Assembly (NCBI RefSeq): GCF_947487915.1
Contig: NZ_CANKYH010000013.1
Span: forward strand, 1-64,000
Direction: 5' to 3'
Source: an uncultured Serinicoccus sp.
GTDB lineage: Bacteria > Actinomycetota > Actinomycetes > Actinomycetales > Dermatophilaceae
DNA: 64,000 bases
Below the pieces are notes generated by a model. The model made no database searches, was not told the origin of the DNA, and saw nothing but the letters and a program-made list of their open reading frames with translations. A program made the translations under genes and the position numbers. Of the stretch, positions 53,539-61,847 are shown piece after piece (the stretch's first letter is position 1; the number at the start of each line of letters is the position of its first letter).

Positions 53539-53578
53539 GGTGCCTCCTCGGCGGTGGTGGTGCTCAGAGTAGACCCGC

Positions 53579-55084
<1,506 letters not shown>

Positions 55085-55085
55085 G

Positions 55086-55583
55086 TCAGAACCCCCCGAG
55101 GATGCCGGCCGGCAGGTTGAGGCCCAGCCCCTGGGCGAAGGCCAGGTAGACCACCGAGGCGACGAACAGGGCCAGGGAGGCGTCGAAGAGCGGGCGCGTC
55201 GAGCCGATCCCGCGGGCCACGCACCAGAAGAGGACGGCGGCCGCCAGGATCCAGCCCAGCAGCTCGATGGTCAGGGCGAAGACGAGGAAGCCGCCGACGC
55301 ACCAGGCGACCGCCCGCCAGTCGCTGAAGGTGCGCCACTGCCCGCCGTCCTGGTCCCCCGTGTCGACCGGCTCCGGGTGGCGCAGGTAGTGCAGCACGAG
55401 CAGTGCCGAGAGGAGGTAGCCCAGGACGATGAGGATGAGGGGGAAGAAGCGCGGCCCGGGGAAGTCGGTCCCCTCGGGCACGTCCATCGTCTGCACCCCG
55501 ACGAGCAGGTAGGTCGTGAAGGCGGCCAGGAGGGCCGGCACGACGAGCCCCGATCGTCCGTGCCAGAAACCCGCGTCGGTCAC
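55086..55583 (-). CDS. tctB: Tripartite tricarboxylate transporter small permease TctB
   Basis: A 165-aa small membrane subunit with four helices (GLVVPALLAAFTTYLLVG, FFPLILIVLGYLLSALLVL, and two C-terminal ones), as expected for the poorly conserved TctB. GTG 55583 overlaps the TctC stop (GTGA). Confidence 0.87.
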   Translation of the reverse strand: MTDAGFWHGRSGLVVPALLAAFTTYLLVGVQTMDVPEGTDFPGPRFFPLILIVLGYLLSALLVLHYLRHPEPVDTGDQDGGQWRTFSDWRAVAWCVGGFLVFALTIELLGWILAAAVLFWCVARGIGSTRPLFDASLALFVASVVYLAFAQGLGLNLPAGILGGF

Positions 55584-56587
55584 AGCCCCAGCTCCTCGAC
55601 CAGCGCCTCGTTCTGGCGCGTGTCCTCCTCGATGAAGTCGATGAGGTCGGGCCCGGTGAGGAAGACGTCGGACCACCGGTTGCGCTCCATGGCCTCCTGC
55701 CACTCCTCGCTCTGGGCCGTCTCGGTGACGATCGCCTCCAGCTCGGCGAACTCCTCGTCGGTGATGCCGGCCGGGGCGAGGAAGCCGCGCCAGTTGGTCA
55801 TCGAGACGTCGTAGCCCTGCTCGATGAGGGTGGGCAGGTCGATGCCCTCGACCCGCTCGGGGGAGACGATCGCGAGGCCGCGCATCCGGCCCGCCTCGAT
55901 CTGGTCGGCGAACTCGTTGTAGCCCGACACCGCAGCCCGGGCGTCGCCCGAGGAGATCACCTGGATGGCCTCACCCCCACCGGACTGGGGGATGTAGGTG
56001 ATCTGCGTGGGGTCGATCCCGGCCCGGATGGCCAAGTCCGCGACGATGAGGTGGTCCAGCCCACCCGCGGACCCGCCGGTGAAGGGGAAGGCCCCCGGGT
56101 CCTGCTCCCAGTCGGCGATGAGGTCCTCGATGTCCTGGTAGGGCGAGTCCGCGGGGACGACGATGATGTCGTACTCCTCGCTCACCCGGGCCAGCGGCCG
56201 CACGTCGGTCATGGCGACGGGGGAGTCGTTGAGCGCGATGGCGCCGCTCATGACGGTGCCGGTGGTGAGCAGGTTGGTGGCCTCGCCCTCCAGCGTGGAG
56301 AACTTCCCGAGCCCGATGGTCCCGCCGGCGCCGGGGATGTTGAGGACGGTGGCGTTGTTGACGATCCCGTTGGCCCGCATCGCGGCCTGCTGCTCCCGGG
56401 TGAAGGTGTCCCACCCCCCGCCGGCCCCCGCCGGGGCGATGAGGGTCAGCGTGGAGCGCAGGTCCGAGCCATGCTGCGCCGACCGGGCCGAGAGGGCGAA
56501 CGCCCACCCGATGACCAGGACCGCGACGACGGCATACACGACCATCGCCCCTCGTGGTCGGCCCGCGCGTGCCGCGTCCTCGCTCAT
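55580..56587 (-). CDS. tctC: Tripartite tricarboxylate transporter binding protein TctC
   Basis: A 335-aa periplasmic-type binding protein of the TctC family. An N-terminal signal-anchor (AMVVYAVVAVLVIGWAFAL) lacks a clear lipobox, so it may be anchored by that helix. The mature part has LIAPAGAGGGWDTFTRE, VLNIPGAGGTIGL and FPFTGGSAGGLDHLI, forming the carboxylate-binding lobes. ATG 56587 is preceded by AAGGAG. It heads the tctCBA-NhaC operon. Confidence 0.9.
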   Translation of the reverse strand: MSEDAARAGRPRGAMVVYAVVAVLVIGWAFALSARSAQHGSDLRSTLTLIAPAGAGGGWDTFTREQQAAMRANGIVNNATVLNIPGAGGTIGLGKFSTLEGEATNLLTTGTVMSGAIALNDSPVAMTDVRPLARVSEEYDIIVVPADSPYQDIEDLIADWEQDPGAFPFTGGSAGGLDHLIVADLAIRAGIDPTQITYIPQSGGGEAIQVISSGDARAAVSGYNEFADQIEAGRMRGLAIVSPERVEGIDLPTLIEQGYDVSMTNWRGFLAPAGITDEEFAELEAIVTETAQSEEWQEAMERNRWSDVFLTGPDLIDFIEEDTRQNEALVEELGL

Positions 56588-56613
56588 CGTGCTCCTTCGC
56601 CGTGGTCAGCGAC

Positions 56614-56635
56614 TACTATCACTGACGCAACGTCA
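56614..56635 (+). promoter_or_regulatory. Promoter with overlapping inverted repeat upstream of the UspA gene
   Basis: TACTAT (56614-56619) fits a -10 box for the gene at 56664. TGACG-CAA-CGTCA (56623-56635), a perfect 5-bp inverted repeat, overlaps the expected transcription start. It lies in the 76-bp region shared with tctC, so one dimeric regulator could act on both. Confidence 0.5.
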
Positions 56636-56663
56636 CCTGACAAGCAACAGGACGGGAAGCGCC

Positions 56664-57011
56664 ATGACCGTAGTGCTCGCGTGGACGACCACGCCGGAGG
56701 GACGGGCCGCCGAGGAGGCCGCGGTCGTCGAGGCGAGGCGCCGGTCCCTGGACCTCGTCGTCGTGCCGATGCAGGAGGGGCAGCCGGAGGTCTCCGCGGA
56801 CGGGGTGCAGGTGCGGGTGCACGCGCCCGACGAGCGCGACCGCGACCTCGCCGGCGACTTCCTCGACATCGCCGCCGAGGAGGGCGCCACCCTCATCGTC
56901 ATCGGCGTCCGGCACCGCTCCGCGATTGGCAAGCTCATCCTGGGCTCCACCGCCCAGCAGGTCCTGCTCGAGGCCTCTGCCCCGGTGCTCGCGGTCAAGC
57001 CCGCGCGCTGA
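56664..57011 (+). CDS. Universal stress protein (UspA family)
   Basis: A 115-aa UspA-fold protein, shorter than the usual 140. The ATP-loop-like segment near the C-terminus reads IGVRHRSAIGKLILGSTAQQV, close to G-x2-G-x9-G-S/T of ATP-binding Usp. It may bind ATP and act in stress or transport regulation. It diverges from tctC, and UspA proteins sometimes accompany TRAP/TTT transporters. The histidinol-phosphatase-like gene is 48 bp downstream. Confidence 0.82.
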   Translation: MTVVLAWTTTPEGRAAEEAAVVEARRRSLDLVVVPMQEGQPEVSADGVQVRVHAPDERDRDLAGDFLDIAAEEGATLIVIGVRHRSAIGKLILGSTAQQVLLEASAPVLAVKPAR

Positions 57012-57059
57012 GCGACCGGCGCCGCACGGGCGCGCCGAGGGTCATGACAGTCTGGTCAC

Positions 57060-57845
57060 GTGACGAGCACCTTGGGCACCGACCGCGTCCTGCGCCTCCT
57101 GCAGGAGGTGGCCGACGCCGTGATCACCCCGCGGTTCCGGTCCCTGGACGAGGACGAGATCTCCTCCAAGACCCACCCCGGTGACCTGGTCACCGTCGCC
57201 GACCGTGAGGCCGAGGTGATCATCACCCGGGAGCTCACCGCGGCATACCCGCACGCGGTGATCCTCGGGGAGGAGGCCTTCGCCGACGACCCCAGCAGCA
57301 TGGCCGGCTTCCGGCGCGCCGAGCACGCCTTCACCGTCGACCCGGTCGACGGCACCCGCAACTTCGTCCACGGCTCCCCGGACCACGCCGTCATGGTCGC
57401 CGAGACCCGGGGCGGGCAGACCGTGCGGGCCTGGATCTGGCAGCCGCAGCACGAGCTCTCCTACGTCGCGGAGGTCGGCGCCGGCGCCACCCGCAACGGG
57501 GAGGCCCTGCCGCTGCTCGAGCCGGGCAGCGACCCCGCGCGCTGGCGGGTCCGGACCTCCGCCCGTCGCCGGGTGGGGGAGCAGGTCGGCCGGCTGGCCC
57601 CGCTGGGGCTCAGCTGGGTGAGCTGCGGGATCGACTACCCCAAGCTCGCCGAGGGGGAGTGCGAGGGCCTGCTCTACCACGGCACCCGCCCCTGGGACCA
57701 CGTCCCCGGCGCCCTGCTGGTCAGCGAGCTCGGCGGCGTGGTGGGGTCCGACGAGGGCGAGCCCTACGGCCCGCGCAGCGAGCCGCGGCGCATCCTGGCG
57801 ACGGCGGGCCCCGGCGTCTACGACGGGCTGCGTCGCGAGCTCTGA
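57060..57845 (+). CDS. hisN: Inositol-phosphatase-like enzyme, probable histidinol phosphatase
   Basis: A 261-aa member of the inositol monophosphatase family. Metal motifs are VILGEEAF, VDPVDGTRNFVHG and RPWDHVPGALLVSELGG. The length and GTRNF motif resemble actinobacterial HisN, the last phosphatase of histidine synthesis, but other phosphate esters are possible. No other his genes are nearby. GTG start with a weak GACAGT box upstream. Its 3' end overlaps DUF2304 by 28 bp, convergently. Confidence 0.8.
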   Translation: MTSTLGTDRVLRLLQEVADAVITPRFRSLDEDEISSKTHPGDLVTVADREAEVIITRELTAAYPHAVILGEEAFADDPSSMAGFRRAEHAFTVDPVDGTRNFVHGSPDHAVMVAETRGGQTVRAWIWQPQHELSYVAEVGAGATRNGEALPLLEPGSDPARWRVRTSARRRVGEQVGRLAPLGLSWVSCGIDYPKLAEGECEGLLYHGTRPWDHVPGALLVSELGGVVGSDEGEPYGPRSEPRRILATAGPGVYDGLRREL

Positions 57846-58234
57846 CCGGGTGACGCGTCCGGGTCGTCGTGCTCGGTGGTGTCGTGCTCGGTGGTGTCGT
57901 GCACCGCGGCGCGCAGGGCCAGCTCCCGGGCCAGCGTGGTGACCTGCTGCTCGAGCTCGCGCATCCGGCGGTAGGACGCCGCGACGTACCCGAGGAAGAC
58001 CACGGTGAGGCCGTAGAGCAGCAGGTCGGCGCCCCGACCCACCCCCAGCAGCTGGGCGACCTGGGTGAGGACGCGGGGGAAGAGGATGGCGATCGCCGCC
58101 AGCACGACGAAGCCGACCAGCAGCAGACGGCGCACCGCCTGGTGCCGGACCCCCGCCGTGGAGCGGGTGAGCATCGCGGTGACCACCACGACGCTCAGCA
58201 GGAGGACGAGCTTGATGAGGGGTTGGTCGAGCAC
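57818..58234 (-). CDS. DUF2304 membrane protein
   Basis: A 138-aa membrane protein with three helices (LVLLLSVVVVTAMLTR, RLLLVGFVVLAAIAILFP, LLLYGLTVVFLGYVAAS) and a coiled, hydrophilic tail with a HDTTEHDTTEH repeat. DUF2304 proteins are typically encoded beside a GT2 glycosyltransferase, as here, and probably help anchor it. GTG start 58234. It overlaps the hisN-like gene by 28 bp at the 3' end. Confidence 0.87.
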   Translation of the reverse strand: MLDQPLIKLVLLLSVVVVTAMLTRSTAGVRHQAVRRLLLVGFVVLAAIAILFPRVLTQVAQLLGVGRGADLLLYGLTVVFLGYVAASYRRMRELEQQVTTLARELALRAAVHDTTEHDTTEHDDPDASPGQSSRRSPS

Positions 58235-58291
58235 GTCAGCGCCTCCGTTCGGTCGTGGTCGTCATCATCGCCTCAGGCATCGACACCGGAC

Positions 58292-58975
58292 CTACTTGAG
58301 GATGGTGTCGACGAGGATGTTGACCGAGTTCATGAGGGACTGTCCCTTGGCCCGGCTGTAGTCGGTGTAGAGCACGTGCACCGGGTGCTCGGCCCAGGGC
58401 AGCCCGGTGCGGCCCAGCTGCAGGACGATCTCGGTCGCGTGCGCCATGCGGTTCTGCCGCAGGTCCAGGCGGACCGCCGCGTCGCGCCGGAGGACCCGCA
58501 GGCCGTTGTGCGCGTCGGTGAGCTTCATCCCGGTCTGCTGGTTGGTCAACCAGACGGCCGCCTTGAGCACGAGCTTCTTCAGCAGCCCGGGCCGGGTGCG
58601 GCGGTCGAGGAAGCGGGAGCCGAAGACGATCGCGAGGTGCTCGTCCCGCGCCCGCTGCACCATCTCCGCGGCGTCCTGGGGCCGGTGCTGGCCGTCGGCG
58701 TCGAAGGTGACGAGGTATGCCGCCTCCGTCGCCTCGAGCACGTAGCGCATCCCGGTCTGCAGCGCCGCCCCCTGTCCCAGGTTGAACGGGTGCTGCACGA
58801 CGACCGCCCCGGCCGCCCGCGCCCGGTCCGCGGAGTCGTCCCGCGAGGCGTCGTCGACGCAGACGACGTGCGGGAAGACCGCCCGCGCCTCGCGCAGGAC
58901 GTCCTCGACGACCCGGCCCTCCTGGTAGAGGGGGATCACCAGCCAGGCGTCCTCCTGCACGGGCGTTAGAGTCAT
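58292..58975 (-). CDS. GT2 glycosyltransferase (dolichol-phosphate-mannose-synthase-like)
   Basis: A 227-aa soluble GT-A glycosyltransferase. The nucleotide-sugar motifs are VIPLYQEGRVVEDVL, VCVDDASRDDSA, FNLGQGAALQTGM and the metal-binding FDADGQHRP, followed by VFGSRFLDRRTRPG. It probably loads a sugar onto a polyprenyl phosphate at the membrane. ATG 58975 gives the short N-terminus typical of the family. DUF2304 lies immediately downstream. It diverges from the acetyltransferase gene. Confidence 0.88.
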   Translation of the reverse strand: MTLTPVQEDAWLVIPLYQEGRVVEDVLREARAVFPHVVCVDDASRDDSADRARAAGAVVVQHPFNLGQGAALQTGMRYVLEATEAAYLVTFDADGQHRPQDAAEMVQRARDEHLAIVFGSRFLDRRTRPGLLKKLVLKAAVWLTNQQTGMKLTDAHNGLRVLRRDAAVRLDLRQNRMAHATEIVLQLGRTGLPWAEHPVHVLYTDYSRAKGQSLMNSVNILVDTILK

Positions 58976-59012
58976 GGGTGCATTGTCCCCCACCACCCCT
59001 GATGGGAGTCCC

Positions 59013-59627
59013 GTGACGACACGCATCGTCGACAGTGCCGACGTCGCGCCGAGCGCGAGCATCGGCGAGGGCACCTCGGTCTGGCACCTCGCGCAGGTGC
59101 GCGAGGACGCCGTGCTGGGTGCCGGCTGCGTCATCGGTCGCGGCGCCTACGTCGGCACCGGGGTGCGGATGGGCGACCACTGCAAGGTGCAGAACTACGC
59201 CCTGGTCTACGAGCCCGCCGAGCTCGGCCGCGGCGTCTTCGTCGGTCCCGCGGCCGTGCTCACCAACGACACCTTCCCCCGGGCGGTCAACCCCGACGGG
59301 TCCCTCAAGGCGGCCGACGACTGGCAGCAGGTGGGGGTCACCATCGGCGAGGGAGCCTCCATCGGGGCCCGCGCCGTGTGCGTCGCGCCGGTGCGCGTCG
59401 GTGCGTGGGCCACCGTGGCCGCCGGGGCCGTCGTCACCAAGGACGTCCCGGACCACGCCCTCGTCGTCGGGGTCCCTGCCCGCCAGGTCGGCTGGGTCGG
59501 GCACGCCGGCCGCCCGCTGGAGCCGACCGGCGTCCCGGGTGAGTGGCGCTGCCCGCAGACGAGCGAGACATACCGAGAGAGCGACGGCGGACTGCGCCGC
59601 GCCGAGCCCGACGGAGGACAGTCATGA
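59013..59627 (+). CDS. Hexapeptide-repeat acetyltransferase (WbpD-like)
   Basis: A 204-aa left-handed beta-helix acyltransferase. Hexapeptide repeats run through VAPSASIGEGTSVWHLAQVR, VLGAGCVIGRGAYVGTGVRM and VTIGEGASIGARAVCV, with the QNYALVYEPAELG loop, as in WbpD/WlbB, which N-acetylates the 3-amino group of a UDP-sugar. GTG 59013 is chosen for the GATGGGAG ribosome site. It overlaps the aminotransferase start (ATGA), which supports a pathway role. Confidence 0.83.
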   Translation: MTTRIVDSADVAPSASIGEGTSVWHLAQVREDAVLGAGCVIGRGAYVGTGVRMGDHCKVQNYALVYEPAELGRGVFVGPAAVLTNDTFPRAVNPDGSLKAADDWQQVGVTIGEGASIGARAVCVAPVRVGAWATVAAGAVVTKDVPDHALVVGVPARQVGWVGHAGRPLEPTGVPGEWRCPQTSETYRESDGGLRRAEPDGGQS

Positions 59628-60748
59628 CCGAGCAGCCGATGATCCCCGCGGCCAAGCCGCTCATCGGGGAGGACGAGCGGGTGGCGGTGGACCGGGTGTT
59701 GCGCTCGGGGATGGTGGCGCAGGGTCCGGAGGTGGCGGCGTTCGAGGGGGAGTTCGGTGCCCAGCTGGTGGGCGGGCGGACGTGCGTGGCGGTGAACTCG
59801 GGGACCTCGGGTCTGCACCTGGGGCTGTTGGCGTGCGGGATCGGGGAGGGGGATGAGGTGGTGGTGCCCTCGTTCACCTTCGCGGCGACGGCGAACGCGG
59901 TGGCGTTGACGGGGGCGCGGCCGGTGTTCGCGGACATCAGCCCGGACACGTTCACGTTGGACCCGGAGTCGGTGCGCTCGGCGTTGAGCGACCGGACGGC
60001 GGCGGTGATGCCGGTGCACCTGTACGGTCACCCGGCGGACGTGGAGGGGTTGCGGGCGGTGACCGCGGAGGCGGGGGTGCAGCTGTTCGAGGACGCGGCG
60101 CAGGCGCACGGGGCGACGTACCGGGGCTCGCCGGTGGGCAGCTTCGGGTCGTTCGGGATGTTCAGCCTGTACCCGACGAAGAACATGACCTCCGGTGAGG
60201 GCGGGATGGTGTCGTGCGCGGACGAGGAGATCGCGCGGGGGGTGCGGTTGCTGCGCAACCAGGGGATGGAGAAGCAGTACGCCAACGAGGTGATCGGGTT
60301 GAACAACCGGATGACCGACATCCACGCGGCGATCGGGCGGGTGCAGCTGACGAAGGTGGGGGCGTGGACGCAGGCGCGGCAGGCGAACGCCGCGTGGTTG
60401 GACGAGCACCTGGCCGGGGTGGCCGGGGTGGTGGTGCCGGTGGTGCGCGAGGGGTGCACGCACGTGTACCACCAGTACACGGTGCGCATCGACGGGGCGA
60501 GCGGCGCCCAGCGGGACGAGGTGGTGGCCGCGCTGCGGGAGGAGCACGGGGTGGGGTGCGGGGTGTACTACCCGACGCCCAACCACGAGCTGGTGTCGTT
60601 GTCGCGGTTCGCGCCGCCGTGGGAGCTGCCGGAGACGGCGCGGGCGGCGGCCGAGGTCATCAGCCTGCCGGTGCACCCCTCGTTGACGCCGGGCGACCTG
60701 GAGCGGGTCGCGGCGGCGGTGGAGGCCGTGGTGGGGGCGGGCGCGTGA
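59624..60748 (+). CDS. DegT/DnrJ/EryC1 aminotransferase (WbpE-like)
   Basis: A 374-aa PLP-dependent sugar aminotransferase. The catalytic lysine is K186 in SLYPTKNMTSGEGGM, PLP contacts are in VNSGTSGLHLGL and LFEDAAQAHGA (D157), and GLNNRMTDIHAAIG is the dimer motif. It would aminate a 3-keto-UDP-sugar made by the next gene. From about codon 15 the codons shift strongly to G-ending (gcg, gtg, ggg, ttg), unlike the flanking genes. It overlaps the oxidoreductase by GTGA. Confidence 0.9.
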   Translation: MTEQPMIPAAKPLIGEDERVAVDRVLRSGMVAQGPEVAAFEGEFGAQLVGGRTCVAVNSGTSGLHLGLLACGIGEGDEVVVPSFTFAATANAVALTGARPVFADISPDTFTLDPESVRSALSDRTAAVMPVHLYGHPADVEGLRAVTAEAGVQLFEDAAQAHGATYRGSPVGSFGSFGMFSLYPTKNMTSGEGGMVSCADEEIARGVRLLRNQGMEKQYANEVIGLNNRMTDIHAAIGRVQLTKVGAWTQARQANAAWLDEHLAGVAGVVVPVVREGCTHVYHQYTVRIDGASGAQRDEVVAALREEHGVGCGVYYPTPNHELVSLSRFAPPWELPETARAAAEVISLPVHPSLTPGDLERVAAAVEAVVGAGA

Positions 60749-61500
60749 GCGGGCGCGTGCTGGAGGAGGGCCGGCCGATCCGGATGGGCCTGATCGGGCT
60801 GGGCTCGATGGGGCGTCACCACGCGCGGGTGATCCGCGAGGTGGAGGGGATGGAGCTGGTGGCGGTCGCCGACCCGGTGGGGGACAAGCACGGGGTGGCG
60901 GGGGCGTTGTCCGTGCTGCCGGACGTGCGGGGGCTGATCGATGCCGGGATCGACGCGGCGATGGTGGCGGTGCCGACGTACCTGCACGAGGAGGTCGCGC
61001 TGGCCTTGGCGCAGGCCGGGGTGCACACGATGGTGGAGAAGCCGATCGCGGCGACGGCGGAGTCGGGGCGGCGGGTGGCGCAGGCGTTCGAGTCGGCGGG
61101 TCTGGTCGGCGCGGTGGGGTACGTGGAGCGGTGCAACCCGGCGCTGCTGGAGATGCGGCGGCGGATCGCGGCAGGGGAGCTGGGCGAGCTCTACCAGATC
61201 ACGACCTCGCGGCAGGGGCCGTTCCCCGCGCGGATCGCGGACGTGGGGGTGGTCAAGGACCTCGCGACGCACGACATCGACCTCACGGCCTGGATCGCGC
61301 GCTCGGAGTACGCGAGCGTCTCCGGGCAGGTGACGCACCGCTCGGGCCGTGAGCACGAGGACATGGTGGTGGCGACCGGGCGGTTGCGCGACGGGACGAT
61401 CGTCTCGCACACGGTCAACTGGCTGAGCCCGCTCAAGGTGCGCGAGACGGTCGCGACGGGGGAGCTGGGCGCGTTCGTCGCGGACACTCTGCAGGGTGAC
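59670..61500. other. Segment of atypical codon usage (mosaic block)
   Basis: Within the aminotransferase and most of the Gfo/Idh gene, Val, Ala, Gly and Leu codons end mainly in G (gtg, gcg, ggg, ttg), whereas neighbouring genes, the first codons of the aminotransferase, and the last roughly 80 codons of the oxidoreductase use C-ending codons. The boundaries fall inside genes, so the block looks like recombined foreign DNA rather than a whole-gene insertion. The limits are approximate. Confidence 0.6.
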
Positions 61501-61755
61501 CTGACGTTCGTCGCCAACGGTGACGTGCGCAGCGAGTGGGAGCGGGCGGCGACCTTCCGCGGGGTCTCCGAGGGCGACTCCATCCGGTACGCCATCGCCC
61601 GCCGGGAACCGCTGCGCGTGGAGCAGGAGAACTTCCGCGACGCGCTGTGGGGCCGGGAGGCCGACGTCGTGTCCATGGCCCAGGGCGTGCACACCCTCGA
61701 GGTCGTCGAGGCCATCCTCGACTCCGCCGCCACCGGGCGCACCCGGGCCCTGTGA
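60745..61755 (+). CDS. Gfo/Idh/MocA oxidoreductase (WbpB-like)
   Basis: A 336-aa NAD(P)-dependent sugar oxidoreductase. The Rossmann motif GLGSMG is at 18-23, the EKP motif at 98-100, GYVERCNPALLEM resembles the substrate loop of WbpB/WlbA, and the catalytic His region is KDLATHDIDLTAW. It would oxidise the C3 hydroxyl of a UDP-GlcNAc-type uronate before amination. GTG 60745 overlaps the aminotransferase stop (GTGA). Codon use reverts to the genome norm near its end. A family-A repeat array follows the stop at once. Confidence 0.88.
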   Translation: MSGRVLEEGRPIRMGLIGLGSMGRHHARVIREVEGMELVAVADPVGDKHGVAGALSVLPDVRGLIDAGIDAAMVAVPTYLHEEVALALAQAGVHTMVEKPIAATAESGRRVAQAFESAGLVGAVGYVERCNPALLEMRRRIAAGELGELYQITTSRQGPFPARIADVGVVKDLATHDIDLTAWIARSEYASVSGQVTHRSGREHEDMVVATGRLRDGTIVSHTVNWLSPLKVRETVATGELGAFVADTLQGDLTFVANGDVRSEWERAATFRGVSEGDSIRYAIARREPLRVEQENFRDALWGREADVVSMAQGVHTLEVVEAILDSAATGRTRAL

Positions 61756-61756
61756 C

Positions 61757-61846
61757 CCACCGGGCGCCGCAGATGGTTGCTCAGTCCCCCACCGGGCGTC
61801 GCCAATGGTTGCTCAGTCCCCCACCGGGCGCTGCGAATGGTTGTCG
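61757..61846 (-). repeat. Family-A tandem array (3 units, reverse orientation)
   Basis: Three units of 32 bp read on the plus strand as CCACCGGGCG...ATGGTTGCTCAGTCCC; CGGGCG recurs at 61761, 61793 and 61825. The reverse complement (CAACCATTCGCAGCGCCCGG) matches the 13437-13560 array with few changes. It fills the whole gap between the oxidoreductase stop and the glycosyltransferase start, ending 5 nt before that ATG, so it must contain or displace the promoter and ribosome site. Confidence 0.85.
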
Positions 61847-61847
61847 T

